Program-made: the position numbers and the translations under genes | Source of the DNA: an uncultured Chitinophagaceae bacterium | GTDB lineage: Bacteria > Bacteroidota > Bacteroidia > Chitinophagales > Chitinophagaceae | DNA: 33,529 bases | Assembly (NCBI GenBank): GCA_934502905.1 | Contig: CAKSVK010000016.1 | Location: 1-33,529 of the forward strand | Direction: 5' to 3' | Notes under the pieces: model-generated | Databases searched by the model: none | What the model saw: the letters and a program-made list of their open reading frames with translations, nothing else | What the model was told of the DNA's origin: nothing | In this document: positions 24,289 through 33,371 of the stretch, one piece after another | Layout: the number at the start of each line of letters is the position of its first letter | How positions within the stretch are numbered: position 1 is the first letter of the stretch

Positions 24289-25287
24289 ATGAGTGCGGAA
24301 AAAATACTAGCAGACTGGAAAAAGGGGAGCTTTAAGCCTGTATACTGGCTTGAGGGGGAAGAGCCCTATTACATCGATATCCTGGTAAATTACGCGGAGC
24401 ATTCCATCCTATCTGAGGCGGAGGTGGGGTTCAATCTCTCTGTTTTTTACGGAAAAGATGCCAACTGGGCGGATGTGGTCAACGCCTGCCGCCGTTATCC
24501 CATGCTCTCGGATAAGCAGGTGGTGATACTGAAGGAAGCCCAGCATATGCGCGATGTGGAAAAGCTGGAAGCTTATATCGAACGCCCACTTTCTTCTACC
24601 ATCCTGGTGGTGGCCTATAAGGAGAAAAAAGTAGATGGAAGAAGCAAGCTAGCAAAGTTGCTAAAACAACAATCTGTTTTGCTGTCGACAAAAAAAATGT
24701 ATGACAATCAGCTGCCGGAATGGACCAGCAACCTGGTGGCATCTAAGGGATACAACATTAACCCGAAAGCCACTATTTTACTGACAGAACATATAGGGAA
24801 TGATATCAGCCGCATCAACAATGAAGTAGACAAGCTGTTGCTGAACCTGGGTGGTAAAAAAAGCATTACGGAGGAAGATATTGAGGAACATGTGGGCGTA
24901 AGCAGGGAATACAACGTGTACGAATTGCAGAATGCTTTACAGCGAAGGGATTTCGCCAAAGCATACCAGATCATCCAGTATTTTGAATCGAATCCCAAGG
25001 CAGGTCCTATTCAGCTGGTGCTGCCGGCTATCTACAATTTTTTCAGTAAAGTATACATGCTTTTTGGTATCCAGGGAGATGATAAAGCCGCTGCAGCCGC
25101 TATCGGTGTAAATCCTTATTTCATAAAAGATTATATGGCTGCAGCCAAAAATTACGGATATGCCGGTGTGGAGCGGATATTGCTCTTGTTGCACCAATAT
25201 AATCTACGAAGCATAGGTATTCATGACGGGGGGACAGAGGATGCTTCCCTGATGAAAGAGATGGTTGCCAAAATCGGTATGGCATAG
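24289..25287 (+). CDS. holA: DNA polymerase III subunit delta (HolA)
   Basis: Subunit of the clamp loader that opens the beta sliding clamp. The 332-residue protein matches the family in length and pattern: an N-terminal clamp-binding part with WLEGEEPYYIDILVNY, a middle AAA+-like part without a Walker A motif (VVILKEAQHMRDVEKLEAYI, TILVVAYKEKKVDGRSKLAK), and a helical C-terminal collar with SREYNVYELQNALQRRDFAK and a C-terminal VERILLLLHQYNLRSIG. Delta subunits lack ATPase activity, in keeping with this. The start at 24289 is the only sensible one. It appears to stand alone after the terminator. Confidence 0.93.
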   Translation: MSAEKILADWKKGSFKPVYWLEGEEPYYIDILVNYAEHSILSEAEVGFNLSVFYGKDANWADVVNACRRYPMLSDKQVVILKEAQHMRDVEKLEAYIERPLSSTILVVAYKEKKVDGRSKLAKLLKQQSVLLSTKKMYDNQLPEWTSNLVASKGYNINPKATILLTEHIGNDISRINNEVDKLLLNLGGKKSITEEDIEEHVGVSREYNVYELQNALQRRDFAKAYQIIQYFESNPKAGPIQLVLPAIYNFFSKVYMLFGIQGDDKAAAAAIGVNPYFIKDYMAAAKNYGYAGVERILLLLHQYNLRSIGIHDGGTEDASLMKEMVAKIGMA

Positions 25288-25474
25288 AAGTCAATTAAAA
25301 AGTTCCTTTGGTTTTCCTGATGCATTCCTCTTTTGTGTCGTTTTTTTCGCGGGCGATGCTTGTTGGGCTTATACAAGAGCCGGTTTGCACGGTTCAATAA
25401 CAGGGCGGTCCTGCCCGGTTACAATCTATGTTGTTTATAGAATAAGTGTGTAAGTTGTTGCCGGGAGAACATTG

Positions 25475-25487
25475 CGTGGAGACACGT
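25475..25487 (+). repeat. Dispersed-repeat candidate, copy 1
   Basis: CGTGGAGACACGT followed by a G-rich tail. It differs by one base from the copy at 28520-28532 (minus strand), which is also followed by GGGG. It lies in the 294-base intergenic region after holA, where I see no gene. Confidence 0.4.
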
Positions 25488-25534
25488 AACGGGGTGGGGG
25501 CCGTTCACAGTTGTCCGTAAATAATAAAAGGATT

Positions 25535-25558
25535 AAAAAAAGGGCTGCTTGGCAGCCC
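25535..25558 (-). terminator. Intrinsic terminator of the cytochrome c gene
   Basis: Read on the minus strand, GGGCTGC and GCAGCCC form a perfect 7-bp stem with a three-base loop, followed by a run of seven T. It lies 24 bases beyond the cytochrome stop, with the geometry of a strong rho-independent terminator. Confidence 0.9.
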
Positions 25559-25581
25559 CCGGATATATGTTAACCGTTCAT

Positions 25582-26004
25582 TTATTGTTGAGGTGGAGGA
25601 GGTAGCTCAATCTTACTTTCAGGATGTGCTTTCCCGTTATGGCAGGTAATGCAGGTGATTGGCGCATCGCCGCCGTTTTTTACATCGTGACCAAAATATT
25701 TTTTATTGATTTTTGCCGTCAGCTTCATCATGGCGCGGGCAGTTTCTTTTTCGGGCTTTTCATCACTCCGGAAATCCAGCTTGCCTTGCGCGGTTTTGGA
25801 AGGAGCATGGCAATGGTTGCATTTTACCCCGAGCGAAACGTTGAACTCCTTCATGATACGCTCCAAGTCTTCGTGACTAATGTTTTTAGGAAGTACTTTG
25901 AGGTTCGGTTTTGGTGTGTCCTGTGTGGTAGCGGCAACGCCTATCATCAGGATAGCGCATAATACCAGCCCCACAAAAAATTTCTTTTTGTTTGTCTGTA
26001 GCAT
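25582..26004 (-). CDS. Exported dihaem c-type cytochrome
   Basis: A 140-residue periplasmic electron-transfer protein. It has an N-terminal membrane or signal segment (about 9-25) and two haem-binding CxxCH motifs, CNHCH (62-66) and CITCH (118-122). The layout, with a helix containing Met51 ahead of the first motif, resembles the repeating units of the photosynthetic reaction-centre cytochrome subunit family, found in many Bacteroidota and other non-phototrophs. A Pro-rich tail ends the protein. It probably serves a respiratory or redox process; its partner is unknown. A strong terminator follows and the next gene is divergent, so it is a single-gene unit. Confidence 0.92.
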   Translation of the reverse strand: MLQTNKKKFFVGLVLCAILMIGVAATTQDTPKPNLKVLPKNISHEDLERIMKEFNVSLGVKCNHCHAPSKTAQGKLDFRSDEKPEKETARAMMKLTAKINKKYFGHDVKNGGDAPITCITCHNGKAHPESKIELPPPPQQ

Positions 26005-26054
26005 AGAAGTGGAATTTGAAGAGGAAAGTAAATTTTTTTGACCGACTTACCAAT

Positions 26055-26062
26055 TATTTTTG
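26055..26062 (+). promoter_or_regulatory. Candidate -7 element for the threonine dehydrogenase gene
   Basis: TATTTTTG fits the Bacteroidota TAnnTTTG -7 consensus and lies 69 bases before the start codon. The nearest TTTG upstream is only 14 bases away, shorter than usual for a -33 element, so support is limited. A small palindrome CAGCA-GATA-TGCTG follows at 26082-26095 in the leader. Confidence 0.3.
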
Positions 26063-26130
26063 CATAAATCATTTTAATATGCAGCAGATATGCTGTATGT
26101 GCAATAGATTATTATAAAATTGCAGGTCTA

Positions 26131-27087
26131 ATGGTAAAGGAAAAAATACTGGTTATTGGTGCCTCCGGCCAGATAGGGGTGGAGCTTACATTGGCTTTAA
26201 GAAAAATATATGGCAATGCACAGGTGGTAGCATCCGACCTCAGGGAGGAAAATCCTTTGCTGCATGGCACAGGACCGTATGTTTCGCTGGATGTGATGAA
26301 CAAGGAAATGCTGCACGTGCAGGTCATACGCCAGAACATCACGCAGATCTACCTGCTGGCGGCTATACTCTCTGCCACCGGTGAAAAAAATCCCGGATTA
26401 GCCTGGCATCTGAATACGCAAAGCCTTTTGAATGTGCTGGATATTGCCCGCGAAGAAAAGCTGTCAAAGGTGTACTGGCCTAGCAGCATTGCCGTATTCG
26501 GGCCTACCTCTCCTAAAAAAAACTGTCCGCAGCAAACCATTATTGAACCTACTACTGTATATGGTATCAGTAAATACGCGGGCGAATTCTGGTGCAAATA
26601 TTATAACCAACGTTATGGAGTAGACGTGAGGAGCCTGCGGTATCCGGGACTGATCAGCTATAAGTCATCTCCCGGTGGGGGCACAACGGACTATGCCGTA
26701 GAGATCTTTCATGGGGCGATCGAGGAAAAAAAATACCAGTGCTTTTTGAATAAGGATACTTACCTGCCGATGATGTATATGCCGGATGCCATCAGGGCTA
26801 CCATTGAGCTGATGGAAGCCGACAGCAGGAAAATATCCGTGCGTACTTCCTATAATATAGCAGGCATCAGCTTTTCGCCGGCGGAGATCGCCCGGCAGAT
26901 CCAAAACCATATCCCCGAATTTGAAATATCCTATCAGCCGGATTACAGGCAGGCCATTGCTGACAGCTGGCCGCAGAGCATCGATGACACAGTGGCCAGA
27001 CAGGATTGGGGCTGGAAGCATGAATACGGACTGGAAGGGATGACCCGCGATATGCTGGAAAATTTGGAGAAACAAAACAGTCTATAA
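26131..27087 (+). CDS. Short-chain (epimerase-like) L-threonine 3-dehydrogenase
   Basis: NAD-dependent enzyme that oxidises L-threonine to 2-amino-3-ketobutyrate in threonine catabolism. The 318-residue protein has a Rossmann GASGQIG (10-16), an SS pair at 118-119 and catalytic Tyr144 and Lys148 (YGISK), the extended SDR set. RYPGLISYKSSPGGGTTDYA is characteristic of the bacterial epimerase-type threonine dehydrogenases known from Flavobacterium and relatives, rather than sugar epimerases. It is likely cytoplasmic and transcribed on its own or with the next gene (35-base gap). The assignment is strong for the family and good for the substrate. Confidence 0.88.
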   Translation: MVKEKILVIGASGQIGVELTLALRKIYGNAQVVASDLREENPLLHGTGPYVSLDVMNKEMLHVQVIRQNITQIYLLAAILSATGEKNPGLAWHLNTQSLLNVLDIAREEKLSKVYWPSSIAVFGPTSPKKNCPQQTIIEPTTVYGISKYAGEFWCKYYNQRYGVDVRSLRYPGLISYKSSPGGGTTDYAVEIFHGAIEEKKYQCFLNKDTYLPMMYMPDAIRATIELMEADSRKISVRTSYNIAGISFSPAEIARQIQNHIPEFEISYQPDYRQAIADSWPQSIDDTVARQDWGWKHEYGLEGMTRDMLENLEKQNSL

Positions 27088-27122
27088 TATTACTAGACTA
27101 TATTTGCAATAAATTTTAATTA

Positions 27123-28364
27123 ATGAAGGGATTATACATTGTATTGGCAGGTTTGTTCTCATTACAATTTGCACAGTCGCAGGAAATTATCAGGAAAGGT
27201 ATATGGCGCGGAGAGCTTTTGCGGTCTGACAGAAATGCAATTGTCATCAATTTTGAAGTTGTGCATAAGGATAATACAACAAAATTATTTATACTGAACG
27301 CAGGAGATCGCCTGGAAGTAGATGATGTAAGCAAGAAGGGAGACTCTGTTATTATTAAAATGCCTTTTTTTGATTCCCAGTTCAGGGTAAAGGCAAGGGG
27401 TAAAGACAGGCTGGAAGGAACCTGGATCAAAACGCTTGCTGACAGGCATGTTGTGATCCCGTTCACAGCCCGGAATAATGAGTCTTACCGCTTTAAGATT
27501 AAAAGCAAGACCAGGCCTGCTGATGTATCCGGTCGCTGGGCGGTGAACTTTGTAGATACTGCTGGCCGCTCCATGCCCTCTGTAGGTGTATTTGCGCAAT
27601 CGGGTAATAAGCTCACCGGTTCCTTTCTTACCCCTTATGGGGATTACAGGTACCTGGAAGGAGTGGTAGACGGGGATTCGCTGAAGCTGTCCGGCTTCGA
27701 CGGAGGATATGCACAATTGTTCCGGGCAAAGGTAGGTGAAGACGGAAGCATTCAGAACGGAGCGTTTTATACCGGCGCCGGCCCTGCCACCCAGGTATGG
27801 CATGCCGTTAGAGATGACAATGCGGTGCTACCCGACGCTTCTGCAGCCGCCCATGTAAAAGAAGGCATGGAGCCCCGGCTGGACTTCACCTTTAAAGATT
27901 CGGACGGCAACCCGGTTTCCATCAACGATGAACGTTATAAAAACAAGGTGATCATCCTGCAGATATTGGGCAGCTGGTGTCCGAATTGTTTGGACGAAGC
28001 GCCGTTGTTCATCGAAATGTATAACCAATACAGGGACCAGGGACTGGAAATAATAGGACTGTCTTATGAACATACAGAAGATTTCACGAAATCGCAGGCG
28101 GCAGTGAGAAATTTTATCCGCAGGCTGAAGATCAACTACCCGGTGCTGATAGCGCCGGTGGCGGTGGGAGATACCCTCCGGACAGAAAAAACGTTACCGC
28201 AGATCAACAAGATCCCTGCCTTTCCGACCACCATATTTATCGGTCGCGATGGCAGGATAAGCTCTATACATAGTGGCTTTAACGGTCCGGGTACAGGTGA
28301 AGAAGAGTACAGCAAGCAAAAAGCGGAATACCGTCATATTGCAGAGGAATTGTTAAGCAGGTAA
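27123..28364 (+). CDS. Exported TlpA-like thiol-disulfide protein with a large N-terminal domain
   Basis: A 413-residue exported protein with a signal peptide (MKGLYIVLAGLFSLQFAQSQ), a beta-rich region (about 25-235, with SGRWAVNFVDTAGRSMPSVGV) and a C-terminal thioredoxin fold (about 250-413) of the TlpA/ResA type with active site WCPNC (Cys286 and Cys289), then GLEIIGLSYEH and a cis-Pro region at IPAFPTTIFIG. Such proteins reduce disulfides outside the cytoplasm, often in cytochrome c maturation or nutrient utilisation. The N-terminal half is like the DUF4369-type domain sometimes found before TlpA domains in Bacteroidota, but I am not certain. A -7-like TATATTTG (27099-27106) stands close upstream. 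Confidence 0.9.
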   Translation: MKGLYIVLAGLFSLQFAQSQEIIRKGIWRGELLRSDRNAIVINFEVVHKDNTTKLFILNAGDRLEVDDVSKKGDSVIIKMPFFDSQFRVKARGKDRLEGTWIKTLADRHVVIPFTARNNESYRFKIKSKTRPADVSGRWAVNFVDTAGRSMPSVGVFAQSGNKLTGSFLTPYGDYRYLEGVVDGDSLKLSGFDGGYAQLFRAKVGEDGSIQNGAFYTGAGPATQVWHAVRDDNAVLPDASAAAHVKEGMEPRLDFTFKDSDGNPVSINDERYKNKVIILQILGSWCPNCLDEAPLFIEMYNQYRDQGLEIIGLSYEHTEDFTKSQAAVRNFIRRLKINYPVLIAPVAVGDTLRTEKTLPQINKIPAFPTTIFIGRDGRISSIHSGFNGPGTGEEEYSKQKAEYRHIAEELLSR

Positions 28365-28519
28365 CGCTTATATGCCGGTGCTGAACGGAAAGTTGTTGCT
28401 GTGAACAATGACATGCCGCCTGGTTAGCGTTGGTGATGAACCCCGTTCTTTGTCCGTGCCAATAACGCATAATATAAATCAACTGTAACCAGGCTATTTG
28501 GAAAGTCGCGTGCCCCCGC

Positions 28520-28532
28520 ACGTGTCTTCACG
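28520..28532 (-). repeat. Dispersed-repeat candidate, copy 2
   Basis: On the minus strand CGTGAAGACACGT, one base different from copy 1 at 25475-25487; both are followed by a G-rich run three bases on. The sequence is part of a hairpin here (28518-28535). Confidence 0.4.
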
Positions 28533-28613
28533 TGCAGATGGGATCCGGTCAGGGATGCCCGCCTATAATGAGGCAGTTGGGGAGCCTATTCAGCGGAGAT
28601 GATAATGGAAGAG

Positions 28614-28640
28614 AGGCGTCATTGACGCCTGCATCTTTTT
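28614..28640 (+). terminator. Probable terminator of the TlpA-like gene
   Basis: AGGCGTCA (28614-28621) and TGACGCCT (28623-28630) are inverted around one base, in practice a six-base stem with a five-base loop. Five T follow at 28636-28640 on the plus strand. It is about 250 bases beyond the TlpA stop, so the long 3' tail is a point against it; it could also end the minus-strand unit. Confidence 0.45.
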
Positions 28641-28652
28641 GTCCGGTTCCGT

Positions 28653-29696
28653 TTATTTTGCGTAAGGTATATTGCGGTCCATATAGGTTTTTACTGCATT
28701 GTTCCAGTTTTCATATACCTTTTTCCGCTTTTCATATAGCTGCTGATTGGTTTGGTTATACTGCCTGGAAGCCTGGTTTACTTCGTTGACAGCCTTATTA
28801 TAATTATCGATATCCGTCTTATTGTCCCGCGCAGAAGGATTGGTTTCAAAGTTCTTTTTGATCTTTTCGAATGCTTCTTCCTTCATAAAAAAATCAGTGA
28901 TTACAGATAGTTTGTCGGCTTCTGATTTAAAAAACTCCATAGCCGACCGGCAGGCATTTTTCAACAGCATATCTCCGTTATATCCTTTGATTGTATCCAG
29001 TTTTGCAAGCCCCTCGTCCGCATATTTGACCATCGCATTTTTAATTTGTTCCAGCGATGTCACATTCTTAGTATTCATGGTTTCCAGCAGATTGTTCTCC
29101 TGTACGGAACATTTGAAGAAAATAAGGTAAATCTCGTTCTGATATTCCGATACATCGTTCAGCTTCTTCATTTTCCTGCTCAATTCGTCACCTTTATCAA
29201 TCAGCTCGATATTGTATTTGCTGCAATACTCTTTTGTTTTCAAATGACGCTTTTCATTGGCATCATTCATCTTGTCGTTTACCGCTTTCTGCATCAGCAA
29301 GTAAGCTTCCATATTGTCATAGCTTTGTTCTGCTATCTCTTCCAGGTTGACTATTTTGGCATAGTTTTCATTCATTACATCATGGGTGAGGTTCAGGTAT
29401 TCAAGCGTGGCCTCTTTCAGTGACTTATCGCCTTTATATCCCGGAACGCCCATTACGTCCGCTCTTGAATCAATGATCTGATTCAGCATTTCGTCCCGTT
29501 TCTTCTGTGCTTTTTTAGCTTTATTATTATTGTGTGCTACCGTGCTCATATAGGACAGGTATTTTTCGGATATCTTACCTACCGCTATATTTATGGTATT
29601 CAGGGAGGTGACGGAGCTATCCTCCTGCGCATATGTCAGTGGTGTCCAGGATATGAACAGTGCTATAAGGATAAAGGGCCTGCTGTAATACTTCAT
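28653..29696 (-). CDS. Secreted helical (coiled-coil) protein of unknown function
   Basis: A 347-residue protein with a signal peptide (MKYYSRPFILIALFI to TYAQ, about 1-24) and an almost wholly helical mature part rich in Lys, Glu, Asn and Tyr, with several coiled-coil stretches (for example around 160-200 and 305-340). I recognise no catalytic motif. It begins two bases after the stop of the Prc-like protease gene, so the two are almost certainly translated together. That suggests a partner, adaptor or substrate of the protease in the periplasm or at the cell surface. The coding call is good; the role is inferred only from position. Confidence 0.8.
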   Translation of the reverse strand: MKYYSRPFILIALFISWTPLTYAQEDSSVTSLNTINIAVGKISEKYLSYMSTVAHNNNKAKKAQKKRDEMLNQIIDSRADVMGVPGYKGDKSLKEATLEYLNLTHDVMNENYAKIVNLEEIAEQSYDNMEAYLLMQKAVNDKMNDANEKRHLKTKEYCSKYNIELIDKGDELSRKMKKLNDVSEYQNEIYLIFFKCSVQENNLLETMNTKNVTSLEQIKNAMVKYADEGLAKLDTIKGYNGDMLLKNACRSAMEFFKSEADKLSVITDFFMKEEAFEKIKKNFETNPSARDNKTDIDNYNKAVNEVNQASRQYNQTNQQLYEKRKKVYENWNNAVKTYMDRNIPYAK

Positions 29697-29698
29697 TG

Positions 29699-31735
29699 TT
29701 AAGGGTTTTTTATAATATCGTTGATAATAGAAAGCACTTCACCTATATAATGATCCTGCCTGATCTTGTGGCGCGCTTCTGCCTCCCTCTCTTCCAGGTA
29801 ATCTGCCAGTCGTATCAGGTTCGTGTCAAAGCTGTTGTTGCTGACAGTATATGTATCTTGTTCGCCGGCGATCTTTATATTGTTAACAGCTGCTTTTTTC
29901 TCCCGTGCAATATATGCCTGCCATTCGAGCGGAATTGTATCCGACCTGTTTTTGACGGCTTCCAGAAACTGGTTTAGCGAGTTAAAAAATGCATTGCCTG
30001 TAACCCTGGTTTTGCTATTGGCAGATAATACCTCCGTTTTATAGCCGGGCAAGGAGTTAAATACTACTTTTTTTACTATGGTGTCGGCAGTCATTGCATT
30101 ATGAAACGACCTTTCAGTGTAGGCTACTGCATGAAAAGCATCCGGTAATATTATATCAGGCGTTACGCCGTTTAATTGGACCGTTTTACCCGTGATCCTG
30201 AAAAGCTTGCCACCGGTTACTTTTACATAACCATATAATCTGGCTAATTCACTGTCTGCCGATAACAGGGTTGACGTAGTATCCAGGGGGTAAACAGCCT
30301 GCATAGTGGCTTTGCCAAAACTTCTGCTACCAACGATCAATGCTCTCTTATAATCTTGCAGCGTACCCGCTACCAGCTCTGAGGCCGAGGCGCTCTGCCC
30401 ATTGATCATGATGACCAACGGGCCATCGTACATGGTTCCCCGGTTCGGGTCTTTTAAAACAGTGGTGCCACCCAGGTTATCCCGTACCAGACAGCCGGGG
30501 CCAACATCTATGAAAATTCCCATCAGCTCCAATGCCTCCTGAAGGCTTCCCCCTTGGTTATACCGCAAATCAAGGATCAATCCGGCAATACCGTCCCGTT
30601 TTAATTTTACTATTTCCTTGGCTACATCATTCGCGCAACTGCTGCTGCCGTTATTTCCCCATTCGGTATAAAATGACGGAAGAGCGATATAACCGGCTTT
30701 CACATTACTGTTTAAAATATATCCCCTTACTGTGTTTTCTTCGTTTTGTTGCTGCTGTTTCTGAAGCATTACTGAACGGGTGATCCCATCAGCAGAGGTG
30801 ACCGTAACCGTTATTTTTTGAACAGAGGCCTTTTCCAGTTCATTCAAAACAAACGGTGCATGTATCCCATCCATCTGAATATTTTTGCCATCTGCTACTA
30901 TACCTGTTACCTCATCGTTTTTGTGAATGTTCCCGCTTCGCCAGGCCGCCCCGCCGGGTGTAAGCGACTGTACCAGGCATTTACCTCCTTCCAGCTTCAA
31001 AGAAAATCCAAAGCTGAAATTTTCACTGCTCAAAGCCTCGTCAAATTGCTTCTTTTCTTCCGGTCCGAAAAAGTTGGTATGGGGATCGTAATTACTGGCA
31101 ATTATTTGTAAATAGGTGTCTTCTACCTGTTTGACTACACCATTGCTCAGGTAGTACTCAATTTTTGCTTTTGCATTCCGGAGAACCTTTTTCCTTGCAG
31201 CAGCTTCCATCTGCTGCACCAACGATTTTGTGATAGCTGCATTATCGATCTGTTCATCTGTAATATGTTCCAGTACCTTCATTTTATAGTACCGGTATAT
31301 CTTTTGCTCACTGGCTTTTTCATCAGCCGGAAAATCCTGTTTCTTTTCGATAAAAAAATCGGGAGAATCAAACTCAAAAGGCCTGGCTTCCAGCTTGTCA
31401 ATGATGGGCAGCATTTTTCTAAGCCGGTTTTCAAACAGCATTGCCAGTTGTTGTGCAAACAGAGGCTTCTTGCCGCGCATCTCATCATCTATTTGATACC
31501 GGAAAGGTTCCAGTTTGTTGATATCTTCTAACGTGAAACTAACAGATAAAGGATCAAGCGTGTTGAGTAACCTGTTAAATACCTGGGAGGAAAATGTATC
31601 ATCTATAATTGCAGGCTGATAATGATTTTTTTCAATGACCCTGGTGAGCAGCACCAATTGTTTATCAAGGGTAGACTGTCCCCATAGAAAAAGGTGAAAG
31701 GTGAGTGTACAAGCCAGCAATAGCGCAAAACGCAT
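29699..31735 (-). CDS. Tail-specific (C-terminal processing) S41 protease, Prc-like
   Basis: Periplasmic serine protease of 678 residues (Escherichia coli Prc has 682). It has a signal peptide (about 1-20), the N-terminal Tsp domain (about 25-235) that includes YDPHTNFFGPEEKKQ, a PDZ domain (about 240-325) and the S41 core (about 330-530). The Ser-Lys dyad is Ser450 (NGQSASASE) and Lys475 (RSFGKATMQ), at the same 25-residue spacing as in Prc, with Asp461 also conserved. It would cut non-polar C-termini of envelope proteins and control their turnover. The next gene starts two bases after its stop. It probably has its own promoter in the 177 bases upstream. Confidence 0.93.
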   Translation of the reverse strand: MRFALLLACTLTFHLFLWGQSTLDKQLVLLTRVIEKNHYQPAIIDDTFSSQVFNRLLNTLDPLSVSFTLEDINKLEPFRYQIDDEMRGKKPLFAQQLAMLFENRLRKMLPIIDKLEARPFEFDSPDFFIEKKQDFPADEKASEQKIYRYYKMKVLEHITDEQIDNAAITKSLVQQMEAAARKKVLRNAKAKIEYYLSNGVVKQVEDTYLQIIASNYDPHTNFFGPEEKKQFDEALSSENFSFGFSLKLEGGKCLVQSLTPGGAAWRSGNIHKNDEVTGIVADGKNIQMDGIHAPFVLNELEKASVQKITVTVTSADGITRSVMLQKQQQQNEENTVRGYILNSNVKAGYIALPSFYTEWGNNGSSSCANDVAKEIVKLKRDGIAGLILDLRYNQGGSLQEALELMGIFIDVGPGCLVRDNLGGTTVLKDPNRGTMYDGPLVIMINGQSASASELVAGTLQDYKRALIVGSRSFGKATMQAVYPLDTTSTLLSADSELARLYGYVKVTGGKLFRITGKTVQLNGVTPDIILPDAFHAVAYTERSFHNAMTADTIVKKVVFNSLPGYKTEVLSANSKTRVTGNAFFNSLNQFLEAVKNRSDTIPLEWQAYIAREKKAAVNNIKIAGEQDTYTVSNNSFDTNLIRLADYLEEREAEARHKIRQDHYIGEVLSIINDIIKNP

Positions 31736-31912
31736 GTTAAAATGTTATAGATACAAAAGAAATAAAAAATTGCCGGAACCTCAATCAGGAATTCTTTTTC
31801 TACCATAAGATAACAGCTGACAGTACCCCATTGAGATCAAAGGATACCACGGGAGCACAATAGCGATAGCTGGTGCGATGGAACATCTGTGATTCATTTC
31901 TACATTTTCACC

Positions 31913-33367
31913 TTACCTCATTCTCAAATTGTTCCTTATTTCCTGCAGCGTCTGGTCCACCAGCAACCTGCCGTCCCTGAACACCTCTTTCAATTCGCCG
32001 GTTTGTTCTTCCTTCCAGTCTACCCGGTCTATCAGTTTGAACCTGCCATTTTCCTTTACCACTTTCAATAAACCCTTTGCTGATTTTTTAGCGCCATCGT
32101 CGGTTACGGGATTTTTATAAATTTCCCTGCCCATGCCATTTACTTCTCCGTAGGTTGCTTTCATAGCAAACCCAAAAGTGTCGCGGGTATTGTACTGATA
32201 AGTATAGGAACCTATACCCAATACCACGTTGGTAGAAGCAAATCCCTTTGCCTTCAGCCTTTCACAGATGCTGGTCGCCCGTTCCAGCGTAATACTGTCG
32301 CCGTATATAGCCCCGATGTACGGTGGTAATTCTTTGTAGCCTTTGTCATTGACGGTTCCGCCAAAAACATCCCATAACAGCTCAATAACTCCTTTCTTTT
32401 CATTTTCGTTTTTACCGTTGGGGTTTCCGCAGATAATATCTGCCGGATCCCCGCTGTCGGGCCTGATCACGACCTTACCGTTCCTGCCGGCTATTTCATT
32501 TTTTAATGCCGGCAGGTATACCGTCAACACTTTCCACAGGTCCCAGGTATCAGATACAATTGAAACGATACCTCCGGGGTATACTTCGGTGATCAGCCTT
32601 CTGAATGTTCCCAGCTCATCCTCCACTGTGCCCATGCTCATGACCGAGTGTTCCGTAGCTGCTACAGACCCTCCAATAAGTTCCTTATCGGAATCGGTAT
32701 TATAATATTGCTCCAGGAAATCTATAGCCGGCACTGTATCCGTACCGGTGAAGCTCAGCAGGTGGCCGGCGGAAGAGCTCAACCCCGCATCTATACCCGC
32801 CATTCCCCGCATAGAAAAATCATGCCCCTGCCAGTCGACAAAACCCGGCGCAGAAGATGTTTCGGCAGCAAACCCATCCAGTATTTTCCGGTATTGCTTT
32901 GCGATGGTGGCGGATGTGCAGGGCATCCAGATCACCGCGGATAACAGGGTCTCAAAATAGTTCGTCAGCCAGAAAAATTCCGGCAACGTATTATATATGG
33001 TAAACATGGGCACCCGTACCGGCACCGCGCTTCCCTCTGGTACCGCTTTTATGACCATCGGAATATAACCAAGGTCATGCAGATCTTCGATGTGTTGGAT
33101 GCCTACCTGGTTTTCTCCCAGGTAGTTGTTGATGCGGCGCTGGTATTCCGCTACGACCTTCTCTTTGGGTTGTTTGAAAAAATCCTTTTCAAAATCTTCC
33201 AGGATATATTTTTTAATGAAATATTGCAGTCCAAACAATACTACTTCGTCTATGCCGGCGATCCTGCTTTTTCTGGGCGTCCAGTTAGAATATACCAGGG
33301 TTGTTCCTTTGGGATATTGCCTTCTGTGATCCAGTTTGTATCCATCGGTTAATAACAGTGGGTTCAT
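31913..33367 (-). CDS. nadV: Nicotinamide phosphoribosyltransferase (NAMPT)
   Basis: Cytoplasmic enzyme that joins nicotinamide with phosphoribosyl pyrophosphate to give nicotinamide mononucleotide, a salvage route to NAD. The 484-residue protein (human NAMPT 491) keeps the key sites: DGYKLDH with Tyr10, Asp210 in GTDTV, His240 in ATEHSV (the phosphorylated His247 of the human enzyme), VSDTWDLW, and IRPDSGDP with Asp304. The C-terminal part has GIGSYTYQYNTRDTFGFAMKATY and KNPVTDDG, as in bacterial NadV. Translation starts four bases after the stop of a HAD-like gene, so the two form an operon. The assignment is strong; a broader nicotinate role is unlikely because nicotinate enzymes lack these motifs. 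Confidence 0.95.
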   Translation of the reverse strand: MNPLLLTDGYKLDHRRQYPKGTTLVYSNWTPRKSRIAGIDEVVLFGLQYFIKKYILEDFEKDFFKQPKEKVVAEYQRRINNYLGENQVGIQHIEDLHDLGYIPMVIKAVPEGSAVPVRVPMFTIYNTLPEFFWLTNYFETLLSAVIWMPCTSATIAKQYRKILDGFAAETSSAPGFVDWQGHDFSMRGMAGIDAGLSSSAGHLLSFTGTDTVPAIDFLEQYYNTDSDKELIGGSVAATEHSVMSMGTVEDELGTFRRLITEVYPGGIVSIVSDTWDLWKVLTVYLPALKNEIAGRNGKVVIRPDSGDPADIICGNPNGKNENEKKGVIELLWDVFGGTVNDKGYKELPPYIGAIYGDSITLERATSICERLKAKGFASTNVVLGIGSYTYQYNTRDTFGFAMKATYGEVNGMGREIYKNPVTDDGAKKSAKGLLKVVKENGRFKLIDRVDWKEEQTGELKEVFRDGRLLVDQTLQEIRNNLRMR

Positions 33368-33371
33368 AGCT

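Larger units (their letters stand above)
28365..28652. other. Convergent intergenic region with hairpins
   Basis: Between two converging genes. It contains a perfect GCACGTG/CACGTGC hairpin with a four-base loop (28518-28535), a second candidate repeat copy and a terminator-like hairpin (28614-28640), listed separately. I see no gene. Confidence 0.55.
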
